From Desulfuromonadales bacterium (GTDB lineage: Bacteria > Desulfobacterota > Desulfuromonadia > Desulfuromonadales > BM103), in the NCBI GenBank assembly GCA_030145195.1, contig JAQYVY010000014.1, forward strand, positions 1 through 64,000: 64,000 bases of DNA, read 5' to 3'. This document shows, in pieces, positions 23,645-33,331 of the stretch. The notes under the pieces are model-generated. The model was not told the DNA's origin. It did no database searches and saw only the letters and a program-made list of their open reading frames with translations. A program made the position numbers and the translations under genes. Position 1 is the first letter of the stretch; each line of letters opens with the position of its first letter.

Positions 23645-25415
23645 TTTGGACACAGGCAAACCCTGACAACTACTAGACAAAATCAAAAGCGGCCTCACGC
23701 AGAGACGCAGAGCTCGCAGAGAGAGACCAATCAAGACCAGGCGTATTTTTTTTCTCTGCGTTCTCTGCGTCTTGAGTGAGCGAAGCGAACGGGCGAGAGG
23801 CCGGTTGTGTGTTTTGATCATCTGAACGTATGAACCACTAAAGATACTGTTAGAACCGAATCGAAAACCGTAATTAGCTTCACGATTACAAAGATTTAGG
23901 ACCTTATAATCAGGTAAACCCGGACAACTGCTAGTCATAATCAAAAGCTGCCTCACGCAGAGACGCAGAGCTCGCAGAGAGAGACCAATCAAGACCAGGC
24001 GTAGTTTTTTTCTCTGCGTTCTCTGCGTCTTGAGTGAGCAGAGCGAACGGGCGAGAGGCCGGTTGTGTGTTTTCCCTGTTAAAGGGGCTCTTTGAACGTA
24101 TGAACCACTAAAGATACTGTTAGAACCGAATCGAAAAACGAAATTAGCTTCACGATTACTTCACGATTATAAAGATTTAGGACCTTATAATCAGGTAAAC
24201 CCGGATAACTGCTAGTCATAATCAAAAGCGGCCTCACGCAGAGACGCAGAGATCGCAGAGAGACCAATCAAGACCAGGCGTAGTTTTTTTCTCTGCGTTC
24301 TCTGCGTCTTGAGTGAGCGAAGCGAACGAGCGAGAGGCCGGTTGTGTGTTTTCCCCGTTAAAGGGGATCATCTGAATTTATGAAGCACTAAGGCACGAAA
24401 AGAACCGAATCAAAAAACGTAATTAGCTTCATGATTACTTCACGATTACAAAGATTTAGGACCTTACAATCAAGTAAACCCTGACAACTGCTAGTCAAAA
24501 CCAAAAACTGCCTCACGCAGAGACGCAGAGATCGCAGAGATCGCAGAGAGACCAATCAAGACCAGGCGTAGTTTTTTTCTCTGCGTTCTCTGCGTCTTGA
24601 GTGAGCGGAGCGAACGGGCGAGAGGCCGGTTGTGTGTTTTCCTTAAAAGGGATCATCTGAACTTATGAACCACCAAGGAGAACAAGAAAACCGAATCGAA
24701 AACCGTAATTAGCTTCACGATTACTTCACGATTATAAAGATTTAGGACCTTATAATCAGGCAAGCTCAGACAACTGCTAGTCAAAATCAAAAGCGGCCTC
24801 TCGCAGAGACGCAGAGATCGCAGAGAGACCAATCAAGACTAGGCGTAGTTTTTTTCTCTGCGTTCTCTACGTCTTGAGTGAGCGGAGCGAACGGGCGAGA
24901 GGCCGGTTGTGTGTTTTCCCTGTTAAAGGAGATCTTCTGAACGTATGAACCACTAAAGATACTGTTAGAACCGAATCGAAAACCGTAATTAGCTTCACGA
25001 TACTTCACGATTACAAAGATTTAGGACCTTATAATCAGGTAAACCCGGATAACTGCAAGTCAAAATCGAAAGCGGCCTCTCGCAGAGACGCAGAGCTCGC
25101 AGAGAGACCAATCAGAACCAGGCGTAGTTTTTTTCTCTGCGTTCTCTGCGTCTTGAGTGAGCGGAGCAAACGGGCGAGAGGCCGGTTGTGGGTTTTCCCC
25201 GTTAAAGGGGATCATCTGAATTTATGAAGCACTAAAGATACTGTTAGAACCGAATCGAAAACCGTAATTAGCTTCACGATTACTTCGAGATTATATCAAG
25301 ATTATAAAGATTTAGGACCTTATAATCGGGTAAACCCGGATAACTGCTAGTCAAAACCAAAAACTGCCTCACGCGGAGCGAACGGGCGAGAGGCAGGTTG
25401 TGTGTTTTCCTAGTT
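23645..25415. repeat. Tandem array: seven ~280-bp units, six with a long hairpin
   Basis: Anchors cgcagagacgcagag (or its variant) occur at 23698, 23956, 24237, 24516, 24802 and 25081, with a deleted unit at 25372, spaced 258-291 bases apart. Each full unit has four parts: gaaccactaaagatactgtt-type text; gtaattagcttcacgattac and aaagatttaggaccttata; a hairpin with arms GACGCAGAG..CGCAGAG and CTCTGCG..CTCTGCGTC (about 17 pairs, T-rich loop); and gagtgagcgaagcgaacggg, then cgagaggccggttgtgtg. Units are about 90% alike by eye. The last unit has lost the hairpin between acgc and ggagcg. Open frames across it are translation artefacts. No repeat-spacer pattern, so it is not a CRISPR array. Confidence 0.9.
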
Positions 25416-25445
25416 AAATCGGGTTATCTGCTCACAGCAAACAAA

Positions 25446-26222
25446 TCAACCAAAGGCCCGGGACGACTTGGAGTTCATATGCACATGCACGCTCGGAGTG
25501 AGTCCTTGTTCAATTTCGATTTGACCGACGGTGTAATCATATTTGCTGGCATATTGATCCAGCGCATAAGCGCTTTGAATGCCCTTGATCAGCACCCGCT
25601 GACCTTTGGTGAGGGTCTCCAGATTCTCCAGCAGCTCGACTAATTTATCTTGTCCATCAACACACTGCTCAATAACCACCGTCACGCTGGGGGTCACCGA
25701 CATTGACACCTTGATGTCACCGACAATAAAGCCGCATTTTCTCAAAAACGGCTCAAGCGTCTTGATCTCTTCCAGGGCTGTTGCCACCCACTCAAGCGAT
25801 TTATCTTTGGCGAGACTCAGGGTATCAGTCGACGCGGCTTTGGCTTTTTGTACCAAACCTTTCAAGCGGGAGGTCTGGCTGGTGTCTTCTGGCGCAGCAG
25901 CGGTCAACGCATCGGCCTCAGGCGCTACTTCGGGTACTACAACAGGTGCTGCTTGGGGTGCCGCGACTTCTGCGGCGACAGCAGGCTCGGCAACGGCAAC
26001 AGGAGCTGCAGGCTCAGTGGCTGAGATGTGAGCTGCCAGCAAGCTGTGAATTTTCTCGAGCTTGTCGATATTTTGTTTCGCTTTCGCCGCAACAGTCTCA
26101 TCGCTAGCCATCAGTTGCTGGTCAAAACGAGCCTTCATGGCACGGGTTTTCTCATCCAATTGAGCGAGAGTCGCATTCGCATCCAGGCCCATGGCCGTAA
26201 AAAATTTATCCAGTTTTTCCAT
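25446..26222 (-). CDS. Unrecognised protein with Ala/Pro-rich linker, ~258 aa
   Basis: The frame opens at 26321. The ATG at 26222 (MEKLDKFFTAMGLDANATLA) seems the likelier start, because the first 33 codons are unlike protein, but its ribosome-binding site is weak. The N-terminal part (1-75) is a helical coiled coil. Residues about 75-115 are an Ala/Pro/Val-rich linker (AEPAVAAEVAAPQAAPVVVP). The C-terminal domain is alpha/beta with two similar strands (VSMSVTPSVTVVIEQCVDG and IEIEQGLTPSVHVHM), suggesting an internal duplication. No signal peptide. I do not know the family. It borders the repeat array. Confidence 0.6.
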   Translation of the reverse strand: MEKLDKFFTAMGLDANATLAQLDEKTRAMKARFDQQLMASDETVAAKAKQNIDKLEKIHSLLAAHISATEPAAPVAVAEPAVAAEVAAPQAAPVVVPEVAPEADALTAAAPEDTSQTSRLKGLVQKAKAASTDTLSLAKDKSLEWVATALEEIKTLEPFLRKCGFIVGDIKVSMSVTPSVTVVIEQCVDGQDKLVELLENLETLTKGQRVLIKGIQSAYALDQYASKYDYTVGQIEIEQGLTPSVHVHMNSKSSRAFG

Positions 26223-26494
26223 AAAATCAATCTTCGCTTCAGCCGAAGCGCTCCTTGGTAACCTGCACTTACCCTGTTGTGAGTTAGAACTCATAATGCG
26301 GGACAGCTTAACACAACTCAACCACTAAGACACGAAGGACCCGAAGTTTAACGTAGTAATGTCAAAGGTTTTCTTAGTGTACTTAGGGCCTTGGTGTTTA
26401 TTAAAGCCCTTCGATTCGATTAAAATACTTTACTTTTGTCCCCGAGCTAAGTATTTTTAGAACTTCACATGGTGCTTCTGAAGCATCGTGTTTG

Positions 26495-26533
26495 CCCTTG
26501 GACCATCCCCTCCGGTCCAGGGGCCTTTTTTTT
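26495..26533 (+). terminator. Terminator-like hairpin without a visible plus-strand gene
   Basis: CCCTTGGACC / GGTCCAGGGG arms are followed by CC and eight T on the plus strand. No plus-strand gene precedes it. A small palindrome (tgcttctgaagca) lies just upstream, so a short transcript or gene remnant is possible. Confidence 0.55.
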
Positions 26534-26564
26534 GCACAAAACGAAAAGCCTCTCAACCTGCCAA

Positions 26565-26602
26565 CAAAAAAAGAGCAACAAAGGTTTTACCCTTTGCCGC
26601 TC
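26565..26602 (-). terminator. Terminator of tRNA-Pro
   Basis: On the minus strand GAGCGGCAAAGG-GTAAAA-CCTTTGTTGCTC is followed by seven T, starting nine bases after the tRNA 3' end. Confidence 0.85.
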
Positions 26603-26611
26603 TCTTAAATA

Positions 26612-26688
26612 TGGTCGGGATGACAAGATTCGAACTTGCGACCACTTGACCCCCAGTCAAGTGCGCTACCAGGCTGCGCTACATCCCG
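26612..26688 (-). tRNA. tRNA-Pro(GGG)
   Basis: The 77-base minus-strand sequence folds as a cloverleaf. The acceptor arm CGGGATG pairs with CATCCCG and is followed by an encoded ACCA end. The D arm lies around GCGCAGCCTGGTAGCGC. The anticodon stem CTTGA / TCAAG carries loop CTGGGGG, giving anticodon GGG (proline, codon CCC). The T arm has GTTCGAATC. It is monocistronic, with its own terminator 3' of it. Confidence 0.95.
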
Positions 26689-26791
26689 AAGGACTCGGAT
26701 TATTATGTATCTACCTGCTTTTGTCAAGCACTAAAGCCGGACCTTGAACTAGCTATTTTACCTATAAGAATCAAACAGTTAAGTTGTAAAA

Positions 26792-28108
26792 TCAACCTTT
26801 TCTCCGGTCGATAATGCGATTGGCTTTGCCTTCGTGACGGGTGATAGCAGAAGGCTCAACCAGCTTGACCTTGGCGTGCAGTCCGATATTGGTGGCCAAG
26901 CGTTTTTCCAGCGACTCGACAAAGGCCCGTTGCTTGCGCATCTCATCAAAGAAGATGTTCTCATTGACCTCCACCTGAACCTCCAGGGTATCGAGGGTAC
27001 CTTCCCGCTCGATCACCAACTGGTAGTGCGGCTCGCAGCCTTCGACCTGGAACAAGACCTCTTCGATCTGAGTTGGGAAGACGTTGACCCCTTTGATGAT
27101 CAGCATGTCATCACTGCGACCCATGGTCTTATCCATCCGCACCAGAGTCCGACCACACTCGCATTGATCGTAATGCAGGCGGGTGATGTCACGGGTCCGG
27201 TAGCGGATCAGCGGAATCGCTTCCTGGACGATGTTGGTCAAGACCAGCTCGCCCTTCTCGCCGGGAGGCAGCACTTCGCCGGTTTCAGGGTTGATGATTT
27301 CGGGCAGAAAATGATCTTCGAAGATATGCATGCCGTTTTTGCAGAGGCATTCACCCGCCACACCGGGGCCGACGATCTCGGAAAGCCCATAGTTGTCGGT
27401 CGCAATAATGTTAAGCCGCTCTTCAATCTCGCGGCGCAAGCCTTCGCTCCAGGGCTCACCACCGAACAGGCCGACCTTGAGGCTGAGATAAGTCCGCGGG
27501 TCGTGGCCCATGCGCTCAATCCGGTCAGCCAGGGTCAAGGCGTAAGACGGGGTGCAGACCAGCGCGGTGGCGCCATAATCCTTGAGGATCATGATCTGGC
27601 GTTCGGTGTTGCCGCCCGACATCGGAATGACGGCGGAACCGATCAATTCGGCACCGTAATGCAGGCCGAACGCGCCGGTAAAGAGGCCGTAACCAAAGGC
27701 GATATGCACAATATCGTCGGCCACCACGCCAGCAGCGGTCATAAACCGGGCCACCAGACCTGACCAGTCATCAAGGTCTTTGCGCGTATAGCCGACCACG
27801 GTCGGTTTGCCAGTTGTTCCAGAGGACGAATGAATCCGCACAACGTCACGCATCGGTACCGCGAACATGCCGTACGGGTAATTCAGCCGCAAGTCCTCTT
27901 TGGTGGTGAAGGGCAGCTTGGCCAGATCATCCAGCGTATGAATGTCGTTGACGCTCACCCCGGCCTGCTGAAACTTTTCCTGATAGCAGGGTACATTGGC
28001 GACCCGGTCCAGAGTGGTGCGCAGGCGCTCCAACTGGAGACGTTCCAAATCGCTTCGGTTCAGGCATTCGTGTAAGGGATCCCAGATCTTATGACTCAAT
28101 TGACTCAC
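26792..28108 (-). CDS. paaK: Phenylacetate-CoA ligase family protein (PaaK), copy 1
   Basis: This AMP-forming arylacetate-CoA ligase makes arylacetyl-CoA from an aromatic acid, ATP and CoA in the cytosol. The 438-aa protein has the P-loop [17 protein letters not shown] (about 92-108), the adenylate motif [23 protein letters not shown] and the C-terminal lid with catalytic Lys in [10 protein letters not shown]. The length is typical. It is the last gene of the iorA-iorB-paaK-ACT-paaK cluster, with a 67-base gap after the ACT gene. Having two paralogues suggests different acids, such as phenylacetate and indoleacetate or hydroxyphenylacetate; which is which is unknown. Confidence 0.92.
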   Translation of the reverse strand: MSQLSHKIWDPLHECLNRSDLERLQLERLRTTLDRVANVPCYQEKFQQAGVSVNDIHTLDDLAKLPFTTKEDLRLNYPYGMFAVPMRDVVRIHSSSGTTGKPTVVGYTRKDLDDWSGLVARFMTAAGVVADDIVHIAFGYGLFTGAFGLHYGAELIGSAVIPMSGGNTERQIMILKDYGATALVCTPSYALTLADRIERMGHDPRTYLSLKVGLFGGEPWSEGLRREIEERLNIIATDNYGLSEIVGPGVAGECLCKNGMHIFEDHFLPEIINPETGEVLPPGEKGELVLTNIVQEAIPLIRYRTRDITRLHYDQCECGRTLVRMDKTMGRSDDMLIIKGVNVFPTQIEEVLFQVEGCEPHYQLVIEREGTLDTLEVQVEVNENIFFDEMRKQRAFVESLEKRLATNIGLHAKVKLVEPSAITRHEGKANRIIDRRKG

Positions 28109-28175
28109 TATATTTTCCCAGAATTGACTTTAAAGAGTGGCTCTATCTATCGATAACCAAAAGCAACGACGAACA

Positions 28176-28607
28176 TCAAAGCCCGTAAATATGATCTCCG
28201 GGGAGGATGCTGATGCCCTTTTGCTGCAAGACCTTGATCGCATCATCGGTCTCGTCGAAACGGAAGATAATCACGGCATTGCCGGCATTGCGCTCGACGA
28301 ACGCATACATATATTCGACATTAACCTTCGCCTCGTCGAGAACCCCCAGGATGCTGGAAAGACCACCGGGCTGATCGGGGACTTCGACCGCGACCACTTC
28401 GGTCTTACTGACGGTGAAGCCGCTCGCCTTGAGAATATCCTTGGCGACATCTGTGTTGTCGACAATCAGCCGCAGGATGCCAAAATCAGAGGTATCTGCC
28501 AGCGACAAAGCGCGGATGTTCACCCCTTTTTCGCCCAAAACCCTGGCCACCTCGGCCAGACGACCGGACTTGTTCTCGATAAAGATGGAAATCTGCTGGA
28601 CTTTCAT
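28176..28607 (-). CDS. Tandem ACT-domain protein
   Basis: This 143-aa protein is made of two ACT domains: residues 1-70 ([20 protein letters not shown], with G-x-L at the ligand interface) and 72-140 ([20 protein letters not shown]). ACT domains bind amino acids. Genes like this are regularly found next to paaK/ior genes in deltaproteobacteria and may sense aromatic amino acids to regulate the ligases. It lies 17 bases after the upstream paaK, clearly in the same operon. No DNA-binding domain is present. Confidence 0.88.
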   Translation of the reverse strand: MKVQQISIFIENKSGRLAEVARVLGEKGVNIRALSLADTSDFGILRLIVDNTDVAKDILKASGFTVSKTEVVAVEVPDQPGGLSSILGVLDEAKVNVEYMYAFVERNAGNAVIIFRFDETDDAIKVLQQKGISILPGDHIYGL

Positions 28608-28624
28608 AATCTTTCCTCTCCGCT

Positions 28625-29926
28625 TTATTTCGGGCGGTTATCGATGACCCGCTGGGCTTTACCTTCACTGCGGGCGATGGTTTTCGGTTCAACCAGACGA
28701 ATCCGGCAACTGATTCCCAAAAGATCCTTGATCTCCTTCTCGATCGTGCGGCTTAAGCTTTGCAGCACCTTGACCTCGTCGGAGAACGTCTGCTCATTGA
28801 CTTCCACCTGAACTTCGAGAGTGTCGAGGTTGCCGTCGCGATTGACGATCAGCACGTAATGCGGCTCGACCCCTTCGATATCCATCAACACACTTTCGAT
28901 CTGCGACGGGAAGACGTTAACGCCGCGGATAATCAACATGTCGTCGGTGCGGCCGCACATGCGGGCCAGGCGGCGATGGGTGCGGCCACAGATGCAAGGC
29001 TCAGCAATAATCCGGGTAATGTCGCGCGTGCGGTAGCGCAGCATCGGGATGCCTTCTTTGGTGATGGTAGAGATGACCAGCTCGCCTTGCTCACCATCCG
29101 GCAGGATATCGCCGGTATTGGGATCAATAATCTCCGGGATGAAGTGGTCTTCCCAGATATGCAGGCCGTTTTGCGCTTCAATACACTCGATGCCGACGCC
29201 GGGCCCGAGAATCTCGGAGAGGCCATAGATGTCGATGGCCTTGATGCCGACCTTCTCCTGAATCTCGTCACGGAGCTTTTCGGTCCAGGGCTCGGCCCCA
29301 AGGATGCCGACCCGAAGCTTGAGCTTGCGGATGTCAATGCCCTCTTCCGCGGCAATTTCGGCGAGATAGAGGCTGTAAGAAGGTGTGCAGGTCAACACCG
29401 TCGAACCGAAATCCTGCATAATCATCAGCTGTTTCTTGGAGTTGCCACCCGACATCGGAATCACCGAGGCGCCGATGGCTTCGGCGCCGTAGTGCGCACC
29501 CAGACCGCCGGTAAAGAGGCCGTAACCATAGGCGTTGTGAATGATGTCGCCGCGACTTGCCCCGGCAGCGACAAAGGAGCGCGCCATCATCTCGGTCCAG
29601 TTGTCGATATCACGCCGGGTATAGCCGACCACGGTCGGCTTGCCGGTGGTGCCGGAAGAAGCATGAATTCGTACAATCTCATCCAACGGCTTGGCGAACA
29701 GCCCGTAGGGATAGTTGTCACGCATATCCTGCTTGAGGGTGAAAGGAATCCGTTTCAAGTCATCAAGCGACTTGATCTGATCCGGCTTGAAGCCAGCTTT
29801 GTCAAATTGCTTCTGGTAAAACGGAACCGTAGCGTAAACCCGCTCTGCCGTCTGTTGCAAACGTTTTGCCTGCAGGGACGCAATCGCTTCACGTGGCAGA
29901 GTTTCAAACTCTTCATTCCAGATCAT
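28625..29926 (-). CDS. paaK: Phenylacetate-CoA ligase (PaaK), copy 2
   Basis: This 433-aa paralogue of the ligase at 26792-28108 has [40 protein letters not shown], a Cys-x-Cys-x-R-T-H zinc-like knuckle ([10 protein letters not shown]) and the Lys-containing [10 protein letters not shown] ending. It converts arylacetic acids to CoA thioesters, or could run in reverse to conserve ATP-equivalent energy from the arylacetyl-CoA made by IorAB. It starts 28 bases after iorB ends, so it belongs to that operon. Confidence 0.93.
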   Translation of the reverse strand: MIWNEEFETLPREAIASLQAKRLQQTAERVYATVPFYQKQFDKAGFKPDQIKSLDDLKRIPFTLKQDMRDNYPYGLFAKPLDEIVRIHASSGTTGKPTVVGYTRRDIDNWTEMMARSFVAAGASRGDIIHNAYGYGLFTGGLGAHYGAEAIGASVIPMSGGNSKKQLMIMQDFGSTVLTCTPSYSLYLAEIAAEEGIDIRKLKLRVGILGAEPWTEKLRDEIQEKVGIKAIDIYGLSEILGPGVGIECIEAQNGLHIWEDHFIPEIIDPNTGDILPDGEQGELVISTITKEGIPMLRYRTRDITRIIAEPCICGRTHRRLARMCGRTDDMLIIRGVNVFPSQIESVLMDIEGVEPHYVLIVNRDGNLDTLEVQVEVNEQTFSDEVKVLQSLSRTIEKEIKDLLGISCRIRLVEPKTIARSEGKAQRVIDNRPK

Positions 29927-29954
29927 CGGTCTTTTTCCTTCGGACGAATAAACT

Positions 29955-30542
29955 CTAAGTATGAATGGTACGACCTAACTCAAAGGCCTTCAGGTTGACT
30001 TCGAGGAACCGTTCCGGCACCAGATTTTTGATCGCTGCGACCCATTGCTCTTGGGTTGGTTCAAGGGCGTTGGACAAGGCCCCCAGCAACACGGTGTTGA
30101 CCGTTCGCGGGTTGCCAGCCTCTTCGGCCAACTGTTGGCCCTCGACCAGCTGGACATTTTTAACGTGCCCTTGCAGCTTGTCAGCGATCTCTGCCGGATA
30201 GGTCCGTTGGCCCAAAGCCACGGATGGCGGCGCAATCCGCAGATTATTCACCACCACTGTGCCTTCAGGCTTGACCAGTGACAGGTAGCGATAAGTCTCA
30301 AGCAGCTCAAAGCCAAACAAAACGTCGGCCTCACCTTCGGGAATAATCGAGGAGAACACCTTCTTGCCAAAACGGACATGAGAAACCACGCTACCGCCGC
30401 GCTGAGCCATGCCGTGGACTTCGGCTTTTTTGACATCATAGCCAGCCTGCATCAGGACTTCCGACAGAATCTCACTGGCCAGCAGGGTTCCCTGACCGCC
30501 AACCCCGACCATTAATATATTTGTTACCACATCACTTTTCAT
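29955..30542 (-). CDS. iorB: Indolepyruvate:ferredoxin oxidoreductase beta subunit
   Basis: This is the gamma-domain subunit of the 2-oxoacid:ferredoxin oxidoreductase that, with IorA, oxidatively decarboxylates aryl pyruvates to arylacetyl-CoA and reduces ferredoxin. The family N-terminus is [36 protein letters not shown] follows at about 50-66. An open frame extends to 30659, but that part overlaps iorA coding. The ATG at 30542 ([13 protein letters not shown]) has GGAG upstream and overlaps the iorA end by 11 bases, giving about 195 aa, the normal length. Cytosolic. Confidence 0.93.
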   Translation of the reverse strand: MKSDVVTNILMVGVGGQGTLLASEILSEVLMQAGYDVKKAEVHGMAQRGGSVVSHVRFGKKVFSSIIPEGEADVLFGFELLETYRYLSLVKPEGTVVVNNLRIAPPSVALGQRTYPAEIADKLQGHVKNVQLVEGQQLAEEAGNPRTVNTVLLGALSNALEPTQEQWVAAIKNLVPERFLEVNLKAFELGRTIHT

Positions 30543-32298
30543 CACAGACTCCAAACGCACCAAATTTACAGGTCTGCATGCAGACGCTGCAGCCCATACA
30601 CAACAAACGATCAACCTTGGCAAAGCCCTTGGACTCACCCTCACCTGGCGACCATTCAATCGCCGGACAACCGAGTTTCAGGCACGCCTTACAAGCGGTG
30701 CATTTGTCGGCATCGACACAGAGCGGTGGCCTTTTTTCCAGCACATCGTGCTTAATCAGGACACAGGGCCGGCGGGTAATAATCACCGAGACTTCGGGTC
30801 GGGCCATCTCTTCGCGGATCAGGTTCCGGGTCTCATCCAGCAGGTAGGGATCAACCGTGTGGACATGCTTGACCCCGAGCGAGCGGCAAAGGGCTTCCAG
30901 GTCAACCTGATAGGTTTTTTGCCCGGACAAAGCATATCCGGACGCTGGATTATCCTGGCGACCGGTCATGCCGGTGGTGCTGTTGTCGAGAATAATCACG
31001 GTCGCGGTCGAATCTGCATAGACCATGTCCATCAAGCCATTGACACCGGTGTGCAAAAAGGTCGAATCACCAATCACGGCGACAACCTTCTGTTGCTCCT
31101 CAGCCTTTAAGACCTTGGCCAGGCCAGTGGCGTTACCGATACTGGCGCCCATACAAATGCAGCTGTCCATGGCTGAAAGCGGCGGCATGAAGCCCAGCGT
31201 GTAGCAGCCGATATCACCGGTCACAAACGCCTTGAGGCGGTTCAACCCATGAAAGACCCCGCGATGCGGACAACCGGGACACATGTTCGGCGGTCGTGGC
31301 GGCAACGGCTCATCAATCTCGGCGAGTTCTAACGGGTTGAGGTCAAAGGCTTTGCGCAGGCGCCAGGGGGTCAGTTCGCCACAGATGGGCACTTTTTCTT
31401 TGCCAATCACCGGGATGCCCATGGCTTTGACCTGTTCTTCGATAAAGGGGTCGAGCTCCTCGATCACATAGATGGTTTTAAACCGCGCCGCAAACTCTCT
31501 AATCAAGCGCTTGGGCAATGGATGTACCAGGCCCAGCTTGAGGATCGGGGCGTCCGGGAAGACTTCGCGGGTATACTGATAGGCGACTCCGGCGGTGATG
31601 ATGCCGATCTCGCCCTCGCCTTCTTCGATTCGATTAAACGGCTGATCGCAGGCCCATTCTGCCATCTCTTCAAGGCGCTGCTCGATCAGCGGGTGACGAA
31701 TCCGGGCGTTGCCTGGCAGCATGACAAATTTGCCGGGATCGCGTTTGAGGCTGGTTTCGGCAAGTTCTGCGACCGGGGTGCCGAGGGTGACAACCGACTT
31801 GGAGTGCGAGATGCGGGTGGTGCTGCGCAACAGGACCGGGGCATCGAACTGCTCACTGACGTCAAAAGCCAGGCGGGTGAAATCAAGGGCTTCCTGACTG
31901 TCAGCTGGTTCGAACATCGGGACTTTGGCGAACTTGGCGTAATTCCGGCTATCTTGCTCGTTCTGGGACGAATGCATCTCCGGATCATCAGCCACCACCA
32001 GCACCAGGCCACCGCGAACTCCGGTGTAGGCCAGGGTAAAGAGCGGATCGGCCGCGACGTTGACGCCGACGTGTTTCATCGTCACTAACGCTCTGGCACC
32101 ACCGAAGCAGGCGCCGATACCGACCTCGAGGGCGACCTTCTCATTGGGCGACCAGGACGCGTCAATGCGCTGGTACTGGGTGATGTTCTCAAGAATTTCC
32201 GTGGACGGGGTTCCCGGGTAAGCGCTTGCAACCTGGACCCCAGCCTCGAATGCGGCTCGGGCGATGGCCTCGTTACCCGATAAAATTGTTTTCTGCAT
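30532..32298 (-). CDS. iorA: Indolepyruvate:ferredoxin oxidoreductase alpha subunit
   Basis: This is the catalytic thiamine-diphosphate subunit (588 aa) for oxidation of indolepyruvate, phenylpyruvate and related 2-oxoacids to acyl-CoA. The N-terminal pyrimidine-binding part has AYPGTPSTEI. The TPP-binding part (about 360-450) has GDIGCYTLGFMPPL and VIGDSTFLHTG with NSTTGMTG. Two C-terminal 4Fe-4S clusters are CTACKACLKLGCP and CMGCSVCMQTC. It is first gene of the cluster, with a 97-base upstream gap to ppx that should hold the promoter. The products feed the PaaK ligases downstream, pointing to fermentation or respiration of aromatic amino acids. Confidence 0.95.
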   Translation of the reverse strand: MQKTILSGNEAIARAAFEAGVQVASAYPGTPSTEILENITQYQRIDASWSPNEKVALEVGIGACFGGARALVTMKHVGVNVAADPLFTLAYTGVRGGLVLVVADDPEMHSSQNEQDSRNYAKFAKVPMFEPADSQEALDFTRLAFDVSEQFDAPVLLRSTTRISHSKSVVTLGTPVAELAETSLKRDPGKFVMLPGNARIRHPLIEQRLEEMAEWACDQPFNRIEEGEGEIGIITAGVAYQYTREVFPDAPILKLGLVHPLPKRLIREFAARFKTIYVIEELDPFIEEQVKAMGIPVIGKEKVPICGELTPWRLRKAFDLNPLELAEIDEPLPPRPPNMCPGCPHRGVFHGLNRLKAFVTGDIGCYTLGFMPPLSAMDSCICMGASIGNATGLAKVLKAEEQQKVVAVIGDSTFLHTGVNGLMDMVYADSTATVIILDNSTTGMTGRQDNPASGYALSGQKTYQVDLEALCRSLGVKHVHTVDPYLLDETRNLIREEMARPEVSVIITRRPCVLIKHDVLEKRPPLCVDADKCTACKACLKLGCPAIEWSPGEGESKGFAKVDRLLCMGCSVCMQTCKFGAFGVCDEK

Positions 32299-32395
32299 AT
32301 TAATAAAACCTCAAAAACTTTGATATATCGAAGGATTGAATGAAAACTCAAGCGACGAAAAGAGTTAGGATAATAACGGAGATGGACGCGGATTG

Positions 32396-33331
32396 TCAAC
32401 GTGATGACGACTCTATTGGGGAACTTTCCAGGCTCAGCAACAGACCTTCCAGCAGACCAAAATCACTGACCCATAAATCCTCCGCGTCAAGCAGGGTCAT
32501 GAGCTCCTGGATAATTTCAATGCCCGCCATGATCAGGTCGCCTCGCCCAGACTCCATACCCGGAAGCGTTTCACGTTGAGCAGGCGGCAATAACCTCAAA
32601 GTGTCCTGCCACGCGTCGATGCAGGCGGCTGTCATGCGGTAATTATTGACCCGTCGCCAATCATACTCGGCCATCTGCAGATCGAGAGCTGCCAGGGTGG
32701 TCACGGTCCCCGCAGTTCCGACCAGGGCTAACGTGTCGGTACGGATTCCGGCCTCTTCACAGACCTGAACCAGCTCAGTCTTGATCGACTCAAGCTGTCG
32801 GCTAATCCAGTGACGCCGCAGATCGCAATCAGGATAACCCTCGGTGAGCCGGACCACTCCGAGCGGCAGGCTGACGGCCCAAAGGACTTGCTCTCCGGCC
32901 ACCAGAACCAGCTCGGTGCTGCCGCCGCCAATATCGACAAGCAAGGCTTGTGCTGGCCGAGGATTGAGGGCGCTCAAAACACCCGAGGCCATATACTCTG
33001 CCTCCAGTTCCCCGGTGATGATATCCAAAGGCAACTGAGTCTGCTGCCTGATTTGTCGCATAAAGTCAGGGCCGTTCACCGCCATGCGAAAAGCGGCTGT
33101 TCCGACGGCGCGAATACGCTCGACACCAGCTAAAGAGCAACTCTCGGCAAAGTCCTGCAACGCAGAGAGGACCCGTTGCCGCGAGGCGGCAGACAGACCC
33201 TCGGTGACGGTAAAGTCTCCTGCCAGACGGCAAATGTGGCGCTGGTAGCTCTCGGGACGAACCTCTCCCGCCACCACCTCACCGATCAACAAACGCAGCG
33301 TGTTGCTGCCGACATCTACTGACGCTAACAT
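32396..33331 (-). CDS. ppx: Exopolyphosphatase / pppGpp phosphatase family (Ppx/GppA)
   Basis: This 311-aa protein has the ASKHA-type phosphatase fold. Phosphate-1 motif ASVDVGSNTLRLLIGEV is at the N-terminus, catalytic Glu lies in GELEAEYMASGV, and phosphate-2 motif LLVDIGGGSTELVLV is at about 130-144. It is the short, two-lobed form without the extra C-terminal HD-like domain of E. coli Ppx. It removes terminal phosphate from polyphosphate or pppGpp. It starts in a TAATG overlap with the Na/Pi transporter gene, so phosphate import and polyphosphate turnover are coupled. Confidence 0.92.
   Translation of the reverse strand: MLASVDVGSNTLRLLIGEVVAGEVRPESYQRHICRLAGDFTVTEGLSAASRQRVLSALQDFAESCSLAGVERIRAVGTAAFRMAVNGPDFMRQIRQQTQLPLDIITGELEAEYMASGVLSALNPRPAQALLVDIGGGSTELVLVAGEQVLWAVSLPLGVVRLTEGYPDCDLRRHWISRQLESIKTELVQVCEEAGIRTDTLALVGTAGTVTTLAALDLQMAEYDWRRVNNYRMTAACIDAWQDTLRLLPPAQRETLPGMESGRGDLIMAGIEIIQELMTLLDAEDLWVSDFGLLEGLLLSLESSPIESSSR

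Noticed and set aside
23621-25008. Several open frames across the array (60-120 codons)
   Set aside because: They translate the same repeat text repeatedly (LSLRALRLCVR type) and change with each unit, so they are artefacts of the repeat.
23645-25415. Possible CRISPR array
   Set aside because: The period is about 280 bases, there are no unique spacers between short repeats, and no cas genes are nearby.
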